Assembly (NCBI GenBank): GCA_015680685.1 | Contig: MNCI01034978.1 | Span: 192,454-240,077 of the forward strand | Origin: Gnetum montanum | Taxonomy: Eukaryota > Streptophyta > Gnetopsida > Gnetales > Gnetaceae | DNA length: 47,624 bases | Direction of reading: 5' to 3' | Shown here: positions 31,378 to 41,015 of the stretch, in pieces | Numbering within the stretch: position 1 is the first letter of the stretch | Layout of the letters: every line of letters starts with the position of its first letter | Program-made: the position numbers and the translations under genes | The notes under the pieces: model-generated | Told to the model about the DNA's origin: nothing | The model's database searches: none | Seen by the model: the letters and a program-made list of their open reading frames with translations, nothing else

Positions 31378-33326
31378 ATGTCTTCTTCTTCGCACAAAAG
31401 CACTTCACTGCCTAGGACTAACACAAGAAGCAATCGACGACATAATACACATGATGTTGATATGCCAATCCCTCAATAGTTTCATGTGGTATATATTCAT
31501 CTTGATGAATATGTACCCGTCTTCACCTTTATTCTCCATCAATATGAACAACTGCATTGGTGTGACTTGGAAGGTAACATAGTGTTACCTCCCGACTGTT
31601 TAGTCCCGAGCATGCTTCTTCGTGCTCTCACACGAATAGGCATGCAACACTTACATGTAGAATACGTTGCGCAAGACTATGATTTTAGAGATTATTATCC
31701 CATAGAGGCACAACGTCAAAGGGATTTGCAATAGGAGAGACACCATAAGTCTTTGAAGGGAAAATGGTCTAAGGATGCCCCCCACATTTTAAGCAAAATT
31801 GAGGGTGATGAACTTGCGTCAAGTAGTCACCCACATAACAATGTTCCTCCCCTTGACTTTGGCCAAGGGGTTGTGTATCAGAACCTTCATTCTACTATTC
31901 ATAACCAGGTGCTGATACCAACAGACAAAAAGTATCTGAAAAAGGAACAAGGACACATGACAAAGGTGGGCATTTTGATTACAATCGCGATTGAGGCAAT
32001 GGCCACTGAAGAGAAGGTAGTAGACACCGTCATGGTGGCAGTTCTCCTTCTTCTTCACCTTCATCATCTTCTTCATCCTCTCCTTCAGTGTCCAGACGTA
32101 GCCATAGAGAAAAAGATCATGAGGATAAGGGCAAGCAAAGTAGAAGTCACAGACAAAACAACCAAGACAAAGGATGAGGGCACTCTAGGAAATCACGACA
32201 TAGAAGAAGGGTGAGTAGGGAGTAGCGTAGGCATCATAGACACCATGAACGAGATGATCATGATGAACCCCTACTCGCTACTCGAAGCCTGCTAGAAATA
32301 ACTGAGGCTGTGAGAGTTCCAACAAGGCACCAAAGAGATAGTAGGATCAAGAGGTTAGATATGAATAACATCCCATGATTTGAAGGGGGATATAACACTG
32401 ATTCTCAAAATCACTTACAATCATTTCATGATGTGTGTGCCTTGCAAAACATAGAGAACGAGTGGCAAACACTTAAGTTGTTCCCATGGACACTAGTAAA
32501 AGAAGTTAAAAGCTGGTACTAGTTCTTAGAACTAGAATCCATTCATAGGTGGAGTACTATGTTAGAATTATTCAACGATAAGTACCAAACGTACTCCCTA
32601 GTGTCTAACCTACGAAAGAAAATCCAAGGATGGAAACAAGGAAGTCATGAACCCTTGGATGCTACCATGGGCTGCTATTATGCACTATTACATCATTGTC
32701 CTGGCCATGGTTATTTGCAAAGGGATCAGCTACGCCATCTCGTAGATGGGCTTAGGCATAAAACGAGAAGAACCCTTGGGACTTATGCCCAAGGAAGGTT
32801 ATCCAAGCTTAGGTCCCATCAAATTCATAGATGATTGGAGCAAGTTGCTAAGGAAGAAGGTGAGCTATGAAAGACAGAAAGTGCAGAAGAATATAACCAA
32901 GATCCTTCCCTTCGGAAGAAGGGAGTAAGATTTTGGGAGGATGAGGAAGAGTCACCACTCGAAGAGATGGTGAATAGGAAAACCTTGCCTATCCAAAAGT
33001 TAACATTAGAAGTATTGACAAAGGTAGACCAAATGTGAGGCTCCTTGGATAGTAGGTTTCAAAATATTCTCAAAATAGTAGAGGAGTCTAGAGAGCGAGG
33101 TAGTGATTGTGACAAAAAAAAGAGAGAAGTGGAAAATGCACGTAACAAGGGTAAGGGCAAAGTTGCTATTATTGAAGAGGTTGTGGACTTAGATACAGAT
33201 GATGATAGTGGATGCAAGATATGTGAATACGACCATCCTAAGGGACGTTGCCCTGTGATCTCACATCTGCAGGAGTTTGGGGTGTATGCACTTAATCCAC
33301 AATTAAACAAACGACAAACATCCTGA
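31378..33326 (+). pseudogene. Element 4 gag
   Basis: The start ATG at 31378 (MSSSSHKSTSLPRTNTRSNR) lies 114 bp after the PBS. In the same frame come a TAG at 31477, then VVYIHLDEYVPVFTFILHQY, then a TAG at 31732 and KGKWSKDAPHILSKIEGDE. A frame change near 31960 leads into a Ser/Arg/His-rich stretch and LLATRSLLEITEAVRVPTRH, KRLDMNNIP, LQSFHDVCALQNIENEW. The frame at 32559-32834 gives MLELFNDKYQTY and KTRRTLGTYAQGRLSKLRSH. The end (33045-33326) contains GCKICEYDHPKGRCPVI, a zinc knuckle with CX2CX3HX4C spacing, one residue shorter than the canonical CX2CX4HX4C. Several stops make it non-functional. Confidence 0.88.
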
Positions 33327-33589
33327 TGGTTACCTTATCCCCAAGGTAACCCAAGGCAGTTCCAACAACCTTTAACATATTATCCAAGTGGAACTCCACC
33401 ACAATCGATTGAGTAACATCAACAGTGGCAGCATCCACAATCATGGGAAATACCACCACCAAGGCAACAATATCCTTACCGGCACCATGACCTATATGGA
33501 TATTACGTGCAACATCCAATCTCTCCACGTGACTCTGTTGGTCACATTACTTCTCAACATCACTACCAAGCCCATGAGTACTATAGGAC

Positions 33590-34400
33590 TCCCTCTCCTA
33601 GGGGAAATATTTCACAATGTACCATCCTTCAAATCCGGCCACATCTCTCTCACCAATAGCTCCATTACCATCTACTCCAGTAATGCAAGGTGAACTCCCT
33701 GCTCAGCCACAACAACACAATGCCACAAGGGCTATTAATCCTCAACCTACTGTTAGTTCTGACAACCATATGAAGAAAAGATCTTTTTTCAGAACCAACA
33801 GTCCAACCAAGCCTTTACAACCACAAGCGACTGAGTCTTTAGATGTCTCTGTATCAAATAAAGCTTTAGATCTCCCTTTGAGCCTAACACTGCATTCAAC
33901 ACAAATGGTCATGTTAACACATGATGTTACCGATTGGATCAAAGCTTCTAGGAAATTCTCTAATCTTGGGAGTCCCTTGATATATCTACAAATCACTAGG
34001 AATGAGCCATGCAAAGCTCTTTTGGATTCATGTTCTGGTGTCAACCTAATATTCCAAGAAATGTACAAGGCCTAGAACTTGCCTCCATTAAAAAAGAGCA
34101 ACATTCGTTTAGGGTTGGTCGACTAGTCCATCACTATTCCCTTGGGATTAGTGGAGGACATTATTACCACTGTTTGTGGATGGTCGTATCTAGTTGACTT
34201 CCTAGTGATTCAAGTGAACAACAGTAAGGGGGACTTCCAAATCATAATGGGAAGGGCATAGCTAAGCACTATCGATGTGCATGCCTAGGAATACGTGATC
34301 TTTCCCTAGAAATATCTAAGGAAAACACTTTCAGAAAGATCGAGAAGAAGAAAGTTCCATGCATCGCATATGGTGACACAAGGTGTAATTGCATGTAGAG
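33590..34400 (+). pseudogene. Element 4 aspartic protease
   Basis: The 152-codon frame at 33617-34075 ends with LGSPLIYLQITRNEPCKALL followed by DSCSGVNLIF. The active-site triad normally DSG/DTG reads D-S-C. After a stop, further segments read SITIPLGLVEDIITTVCGW and GDFQIIMGRA before a stop, corresponding to the retropepsin C-terminal part. The N-terminal Pro/Gln-rich stretch is a gag-protease linker. It is inactive by stop codons and by the changed glycine. Confidence 0.8.
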
Positions 34401-34930
34401 ATCATGGGTTGTGCAAAGTTTAACATTGCCTGCATGCAATCAATGTGCACAAGTGATCAATATACAAAGGTGCCTATATGCAGTAGCCACATGACAAGAA
34501 GACACCTAGTGGCTGACAGCTAATCAAGAAAGCAGCTCACTTATATGCATGGAACTAACTGAGGGTTTGACTTGCGCTTACATAGATAGCATAGACGCAT
34601 TAGAGTATGTCCATCACCAACTTCGAAGTTCTAACCTCGAAAACATCAACTAGGGGAAGTTGGAAATTCCTAAGAAATTTAAATAAGAGCCTCTAAAGCT
34701 AAAACCATTCCCCACCAGTATGGAGTACATGTTCCTTAAGAATGGAAAATCGGTAATCATCAACGCAAAACTTGCTTCGCAACAAAAAGAGAGTCTGCTA
34801 AAGGTAAGTAAAAAGTGGTCAAAAGCCTTCACTTGGTCATATCCAGAATTAACTAGAATAGATCCTAGGATATGCCAGCATAGGATTTACACTGACTCCT
34901 CCATGAAGCCTCGAAAACAACCATAGAGGT
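34401..34930 (+). pseudogene. Element 4 protease-RT linker
   Basis: Includes the frame 34720-34926 with NGKSVIINAKLASQQKESLL, KVSKKWSKAFTWSYPELTRI and DPRICQHRIYT, the usual lead-in to gypsy RT, where the catalytic body is preceded by a short proline-rich bridge. Stops surround it. Matches 9955-10281 of element 1. Confidence 0.75.
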
Positions 34931-35760
34931 GATTGAACCCAAATTTGAAGCAAGTAGTAAAAGAAGAAATCGAATAGCTTCTCAAGGCTCGGTTCATATA
35001 CCCCATTGCTGATAGCGAATGGGTTAGCCCCTTAGTAATCGTGCCTAAAAAGGGAGGCAAATGGAGGGTGTGCATAGATTTTAGGCTAATAAAGATGGCA
35101 ACATTCAAGGATCACTTTCCATTGCCATTTGTTGACCAAGTCTTAGACATAATCGCAGGGCATCACTATTATAGTTTTCTGGATGGATATAGCGGATACA
35201 ACCAAATACAAATAGTCCCAGAAGACCAAGCCAAAACTACATTCACCAGTCCTTGGGGAATGTTTGCATACAAAAAAATGTCGTTTGGCTTGTGCAATGC
35301 CCCTGCAACATTTCAACGCTTAGTTCTAAGCATGTTCCAGTAGCAAATAGGAAATGGTGTGGAAGTCTTTATGGATGACTTCTCCACTTATGGAGCAAAC
35401 TTTGATCAAGCCTTGGACTGGTTAGAGCAAGTGCTGAAAAGATGTGTAGAAACCAATTTAAGGCTCAACTGGCAAAAAAGCCATTTGATGGTCCAAGAAG
35501 GTGTAGTACTTGGGCATAAAATATCATGTACAAAGATAGAGGTAGACCCTGATAAAATCAAAGTCATCCAAGGAATTACCCATCAATCGAAAACTATCAA
35601 AGACATTTGGTCATTCCTTGAACACACTGGCTACTATAGGAGATTCATAGAGAACTTTTTAAAGATTGCCAAACCATTGGTAGAACTAACGAAAAAGGAC
35701 GTACCCTTCGAGTGGCCTAGGGAATGCAAACTATCTTTTCAAACTTTGAAATAGAATTTG
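34931..35760 (+). pseudogene. Element 4 reverse transcriptase
   Basis: RT copies the element RNA. The segments are in order: SEWVSPLVIVPKKGGKWRVC, IDFRLIKMATFKDHFPLPFV, YYSFLDGYSGYNQIQIVPED, TTFTSPWGMFAYKKMSFGLC, NAPATFQRLVL, then the catalytic box FMDD at 35368-35379, LEQVLKRCVETNLRLNWQKS, VVLGHKIS, and the thumb GYYRRFIENFLKIAKPLVEL. The frame is open from 35041 to 35754 apart from a TAG at 35341, a glutamine in element 1. Catalytic Asp residues remain. It is the best-preserved coding segment of the element. Confidence 0.92.
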
Positions 35761-36180
35761 GTAGAAACACCCATTCTACAAGCTCTTGATTGGTTTAAGC
35801 TGTTCCATGTCATGACTGATGTGTCTAGCTATGCCTTAGGAGTCGTACTTACATAGTTAGATGACTAGAAACATCCTTATTACATCCACTATGCAAGTAA
35901 AAGTATCACTAGTGCAAAACTTAACTACACTACTACAGAAAAAGAATTAATGGTTGTAGTGTTTACACTAGAAAAGTTTAGACACTATGTATTAGTATAC
36001 AAAGTATTCATACACACAGATCATAGTGCAATCTGATTCCTAATGAATAAGCCAATGGTAAGTCCCCTTATTATACGATGGCTTATAATCCTACAAGAGT
36101 TTGATTTAATGATGATCGATCGCAAAGACACTGAGAATGTAGTTATCGATCATTTATCTTGGTTGCATTGGGACAGCAAA
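35761..36180 (+). pseudogene. Element 4 RNase H
   Basis: RNase H digests the RNA strand of the hybrid. Landmarks are HVMTDVSSYALGVVLT, HPYYIHYASKSIT, LNYTTTEKELMVVVFTLEKF and IHTDHSAI, followed by KPMVSPLIIRWLIILQEFDL. Catalytic D (TDVS), E (TEKEL) and D (TDHS) are present. Stops follow VVLT, LDD and SAI. Confidence 0.88.
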
Positions 36181-37380
36181 GAGGATGAGTATCCAATTTT
36201 TGATCATTTCCCTGATGAATTCCTCTTTGTTGGTATAATGAATAACCAATCACCCATGGAGAAAAACTGGTATAGTAGCATTATTACCTATCTCCTTACC
36301 CAAAAAACACCACAAGAGCTAGACCTTAAGAAGAAACAACAGTTTCTTCACAGAGCCAAGTACTTTATGGAGATCAATGGACAACTTTACAAAGTATGTC
36401 CCGATGGCTTGGTTCGAGGGTGTGTTCCTGATATAGATCAACTGAGAGTTCTCCAAGACGCTTATGAGGGTCCTTGTGGGGGTCATTATGCTGGGAGATG
36501 AATAGACATCAAGATCTTGCTTGCAGGGTGTTATTGGCCTAGCTTGTTCCAGGACGCCCATCAATTTGTCGAATCTTATGAGCATTGTCAACGTGATGGG
36601 GGAATGACTGCTAGAATGGAGGGTCCGCAACAATGGATTCAACTGTTGGAACCCTTCAACATTTAGGGAATTGATTTCATGGGGTCCATTACACCAATGT
36701 CCAATGGAAAAGCTTACATCATAGTTGTCGTAGACTACTTAACAAAATGGGCTGAAGCAGTTGCCGTTAAAGATTGCACATTATCTATAGGTACACGATT
36801 TGTTCAACAACAAGTCGTCAATAGGTTTGGTGTGCCACGTGCACTTATTTTAGACAATGGTACATACTTCACAAGTGCAAATTTTTGGAAGTTAATGCAA
36901 TGCTTAGGGGTTGAGCATAAATTGACTACACCATACCACCCCTAAGCGAATGGTCAAGTCGAGGTCACCAATAGGGAGATTACTAAGATACTAACTAGAA
37001 CCATTAGTAAGTATAGGTGAGACTGGAGCAATAAACTAAACGATGCTCTTTGGGCATGCCACTCCACATGGAAACTTCGTATAGGATACTCTCCCTACAA
37101 GTCAGTGTATGGAAAACTTCTAATGCTCTCTATCCAAACTGAGCTTCATACACTATACACGACATGTGACCTCAACCTTGACCTTGATCTAGCACAAAAA
37201 CAAAGGTTGATGACTCTTAACTTGCTAGATGAAAATCGACTAACTACCCTATCATTTAATGAATTGCACAAGGCATTTAATAAACAACTAGTTAAGTATC
37301 AGCTAGGAGATAAGGTTCTCTACTGGAACCCCACACATGTGTCACAACGTACCAAATTTCAAACACTGTGAAAAGGACCT
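36181..37380 (+). pseudogene. Element 4 integrase
   Basis: The zinc-binding region reads YEGPCGGHYAGR with a stop after GR, then YWPSLFQDAHQFVESYEHCQ, where the first Cys of the HHCC pair is Tyr. The catalytic core has GIDFMGSITP (first D), VPRALILDNGTYFTSANFWK (second D) and NGQVEVTNREI (E), keeping DD35E-type spacing. The C-terminal region reads YQLGDKVLYWNPTHVSQRTK and PLGAMTIYKPESLDKRLLVN. No chromodomain is recognised, which fits Tat/Athila rather than chromovirus lineages. Stops and the Cys loss make it inactive. Confidence 0.9.
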
Positions 37381-39467
37381 TACATTATCTATGCAACTTT
37401 TCCTTTAGGGGCCATGACCATATATAAACCTGAGAGCCTAGATAAAAGACTGTTAGTCAACATGCAACAAACAAAACCTTTCCATGAGTTTAGGACAACC
37501 AAAACACATGCTACCTCTGTAGGTGGGCAACCTTGTTCATTATTTTGGATCTCCTCCTTCCAACTCAGTCATGGGGAAGATGGCCACCTCTCCTAACCAT
37601 TGAAGGCCCTCAGTTCTTTCTAAATTTTTGTTTTACACATTTTTTTTTTGCACATTTCTTTAATCTTTCTTGCTTTTGTTTTACACCATCGTTCATATTT
37701 TTTGCATTTCTTTGTGTGATTACTTTATTTTGTTCATCATCCAATAAGTGTTCATGATGGTGGCATGAATAATACCATATTGATTGCTAATGTTTGGGTT
37801 TTACCTTTGAAATATAATGTTGATATTAAGGTATGGTTCTTTTGATTAAACAGGCAATGAGTCTACATCGTTCATGCATCCATAAAATCCTATGGTCTCC
37901 CTTGGCTTGGAATTGTATAGTCCCTTTCTCTAATAAAATTGTTAACAAATTGGTGGCTGGGTATTTCTCAAACTAAGGAAAGACTCAAAGGATGAGAAGG
38001 GTGTGACTTCAAAGGGATTCAATGCAGTTATTCTGGCTATTCTCTTGAGCGCTTGGATGCTTTTTCCTTGGGTTTTCTACCATTTTGTTGTTCATCAAAT
38101 ATCTGGAAGTGGAGTACATAAAAATAAATCTTTGCATGGTGTGGTTGCCACACAAAGAAAAAAAAAGAGTGAGAATTCAAAGAACACCCTTTAGACACAA
38201 TAATGAACTTGGGCTACACGCACTAGTTATGGCACTGGAAAGACATGTTATCAATGCCTGAAGGTTTCCTCTAAATAAGTCCCTTTCTCACTTCCTAATT
38301 CTTGATCTCACTCTCCTCAGAATAGTGGTGAATTTTTGTAGAGGCATGCTTGTTGCTTCAAATGGATAGGTTGGTCAAATGTGTTGATGCGAGGTCACTG
38401 AATGTGGTTTGTTGAGCCTGGATTTGGAATGAGTTCTACTTGGTCACATTAACCATAAAACACACACAAGGGACTTTACAAAACCTTGTTCTTGGGTTTG
38501 CATTCCATTCTCTCCTCTCCACCTTTCGTTTTCATTTTTCACCTCATTTCCAGTTTTATCATTAGTTTGTATCTTGGTTGATGCATTGTTTTTTCTTGGT
38601 AAATTCTTGTGGGTAAGTTTTTAACTCTTGCTTCCAAATGACATTCCTAGAGCCTACAGACTCTTTGGTTTGTGGGCTTGTTAGGGCATCAAGGGCATGA
38701 GCCTGTTTTGGGGAGGACCCATTGGCATTCCTTTTTGGTGCATTTATTAATTTTTTTTCCTTAAACATTTCCTACAATCAATTGTTTTTTATTTCATCCC
38801 CATCCATGATATCCATTTTATTGGCATTATCATTGTTACTTTTTCTCCATCTTTCTTATTCCTTATCTTTTTCCATTCTATCGCTACCGGAGGTTCGCTC
38901 TTAGTCATGGGGGTCCTAACATAAATTTTTCAATTTTTCCTAACCCCTACACCTTAGGTAGTCACTAGTGTTAAATATCTACAATCAGTATCTGCAATAC
39001 CACAACTCAGCCAATGCACTTTACATCGAGGCAAGGTATCAACTGCATTGTAATTTATCTACCCTCGCTCATTTGTGACCATGTTGTATGTGCAAATGAC
39101 ATTCATACAACAATGGACTGGGCTTAGAGGAAACACTCAAGATGGACCAGAATTGGAGCATTTACAAAAGGAGCAAGATTGGTGGTATGGCTGTGGATAA
39201 ACAATGGAAAGCACAATCTTGGCATCGACGGCAACACACCTTATTCTTTTTCTCTCTCCTTCTCTTCCAGTTGCCAAATAAAGGTTGGATGTAATTTATG
39301 TATACTGTTCACCTCAATGGTCATGAACACTAATGCTGTGATGTATTGTATTGTTGATCTGTTCATCGAGCACGTTGAGTCTGTCACCCCATTCCATCAT
39401 CAAAGGTCATTCAGTCAATAATCCCATACCTTCCCAATATTTTGTAAGGAACTCAAGGATGAGTTTT
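37381..39467 (+). other. Element 4 post-integrase non-coding region
   Basis: About 2 kb without a supported frame. The piece 38003-38194 is open and has a hydrophobic stretch (AILLSAWMLFPWVFYHFVV) but lies in sequence that matches non-coding DNA in element 1, so I do not call it an env. Blocks at about 38000-38090 and 38180-38320 match element 1 (7450-7560 and 7230-7330, minus) and element 2. Pyrimidine-rich tracts occur at 37620-37700 and 38740-38880. Confidence 0.6.
37565..37582 (+). other. Internal polypurine-tract-like sequence, element 4
   Basis: TCAGTCATGGGGAAGATG lies just after the integrase C-terminus. It resembles the element's own 3' PPT (TTAGTCATGGAGGTATG), sharing the CATGG word, whereas element 1 has GTTGTGGG in both of its tracts. 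Confidence 0.45.
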
Positions 39468-39485
39468 CATTTAGTCATGGAGGTA
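39468..39485 (+). other. 3' polypurine tract of element 4
   Basis: ATTTAGTCATGGAGGTA directly precedes the TGATGAACC start of the 3' LTR, with AACTCAAGGATGAG upstream. Confidence 0.7.
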
Positions 39486-40304
39486 TGATGAACCATGATA
39501 TCGGGACTGCGATATCGTGTCCGCGATATCGGATCCAACCATGCAATGTCAAATACCCAATATCGAGAATTGTCTCCTTGCCTATAAATAAGAGGTTATG
39601 CCCTTGGTTTTCACATTAGAAAGTTAGTCCCTTAGCCGAACTCTTGCCATTTTCCCTCCAGAGTTAGAATTATTTCTGCGTGCCTGTAGTAGGAGTCATA
39701 GAGTGAACGGATCTTTATTCGAGCATTGTGTACTTGAGCACACTTTGTGTATGAAAATAAAGATGAACTTTATGATAAACCTTGTAGCATTCAGAATAGA
39801 TTAATTAACATTAATTATTATTTAATGATTTCCTAGTTGATTAATGATTTCTCTCACCCTACAACTCTCTTAGTTAAATACACTCAGTACAACCGCTTCG
39901 AGCATGCATGTAGAGCTCAGTAACCCAGTAACGATTAGCGTTTGGTAATCCCAATAGCATTGCACTGGTTCAAGATGTGTACAATAAGTGGGAACGGATA
40001 CCGGTGTTAGGAGTAATTAGAACTTAGTTAATGAGTAGTTAAATTAGATTAGTTACTTAGTTATCTCTCTCCCCTCCTTACTAACGCAGGATATAAAACA
40101 CATAAAAGCTATAAAAATCATATGCCTCAAGCTTACTTAACCATACAACTGTGACATATAAGTAAGTTTGGGAAGATAATGATTAACCAACCCATTATTG
40201 TTCTACAAAGGCGCATAGGCACTTAGTCCTTGGAATTCGACCGGATTGTGCGTGAAATGCTCGTATTCGTATGGTTGAGCGTAGGGGTACCTCGCCGCTC
40301 ATCA
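39486..40304 (+). repeat. Element 4 3' LTR
   Basis: TGATGAACC...CGCTCATCA, 819 bp, collinear with 30424-31245. TATAAATA at 39583-39590. Confidence 0.93.
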
Positions 40305-40309
40305 AATGA
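40305..40309. other. Target site duplication, right (AATGA)
   Basis: Partner of 30419-30423, directly after TCATCA of the 3' LTR. Confidence 0.9.
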
Positions 40310-41001
40310 TTTAAACTAAGTAACAATGGAAAATAAAGTCTAAACTAGCCTATGGATGATGAATATTTGTTCCTAGCTTGTCATACACATCATGAACCTA
40401 TGTATCCACTACTGGGATTAACAAGCAATATGCTACTAGGTGATCCAAGTAATAACGTTGCTAGAATTACCAAGTGAATATGTGTTTATGCTTGAAACTA
40501 GTCGTGCTCATTCCACCAATTCATTAATATGTATAGAAACATAAATATTAACTAAGTACATGAAAAGTAAATTACATGGAAAGTAAATCTAATCTAAGTC
40601 AAAGTGTTGTAATGAATAAGAATCAATCTTGATCTTATTGCTATTCATAGAATGTGTCTAGGTACATTGCCACTTGAATAAGATACCATACAACTAACTT
40701 AGATCTACACTGTAGGCACTCACTAATTTTTCTTTGAGACTACAAAATAAAATTACAAGAGTTCAACTACTCTATTGACTAATATGACTCCCAAACCATG
40801 CGCCAAAGAGTTATATTTATTCGTTGGCATACATCCCATGATATCATATATCCAACATCACTTCTTGGTCCCTAATATTAGGTATCTGATATTAAGGCTT
40901 CGATTTCAGAGATGAAAAAAATTAACTTTTTATTCAAACAAATGTGTTGAGACATCTGCCTAAACACTGTTGCATCAACACAGCCAATTGATGCTTCATC
41001 A
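40305..41001 (-). repeat. Element 2 3' LTR, high-coordinate part
   Basis: Continues the LTR from AATGATTTAAACTAAG, matching 46244 onward, up to ATGCTTCATCA at 41001. The last 200 bp (U3 start) have no partner in the right LTR because that copy is interrupted. On the minus strand this U3 also contains GATATCATG words. Confidence 0.88.
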
Positions 41002-41015
41002 TACCCCCATGATTG
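41002..41015 (-). other. 3' polypurine tract of element 2
   Basis: On the minus strand AATCATGGGGGTA abuts the TGATGAAG start of the LTR, with the AACTCAAGGATGAG word just upstream as in elements 1 and 4. Confidence 0.7.

Larger units (their letters stand above)
30424..40304 (+). mobile_element. Element 4: full-length Tat/Athila-like Ty3/gypsy retrotransposon
   Basis: Complete architecture on the plus strand: 5' LTR 30424-31245, PBS 31246-31264, gag 31378-33326, protease about 33590-34400, RT about 34930-35760, RNase H about 35760-36180, integrase about 36180-37380, long 3' region, PPT 39468-39485, 3' LTR 39486-40304. It is flanked by the 5-bp target duplication AATGA (30419-30423 and 40305-40309). 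The two LTRs differ at a noticeable fraction of sites, largely transitions, so the insertion is not recent. Stops occur throughout gag-pol. It sits in reverse orientation inside the left LTR of element 2, and the right LTR of element 2 shows the empty site. Confidence 0.93.

Noticed and set aside
31819-32076. Minus-strand frame over element 4 gag
   Set aside because: It is the antisense shadow of the Ser/Arg-rich gag segment, which is supported by homology to element 2.
38003-38194. 63-codon frame with a hydrophobic stretch that could suggest an envelope protein
   Set aside because: The underlying DNA aligns with non-coding sequence in element 1 (7450-7560, minus) that has no equivalent frame, and there is no signal peptide, cleavage site or long ectodomain.
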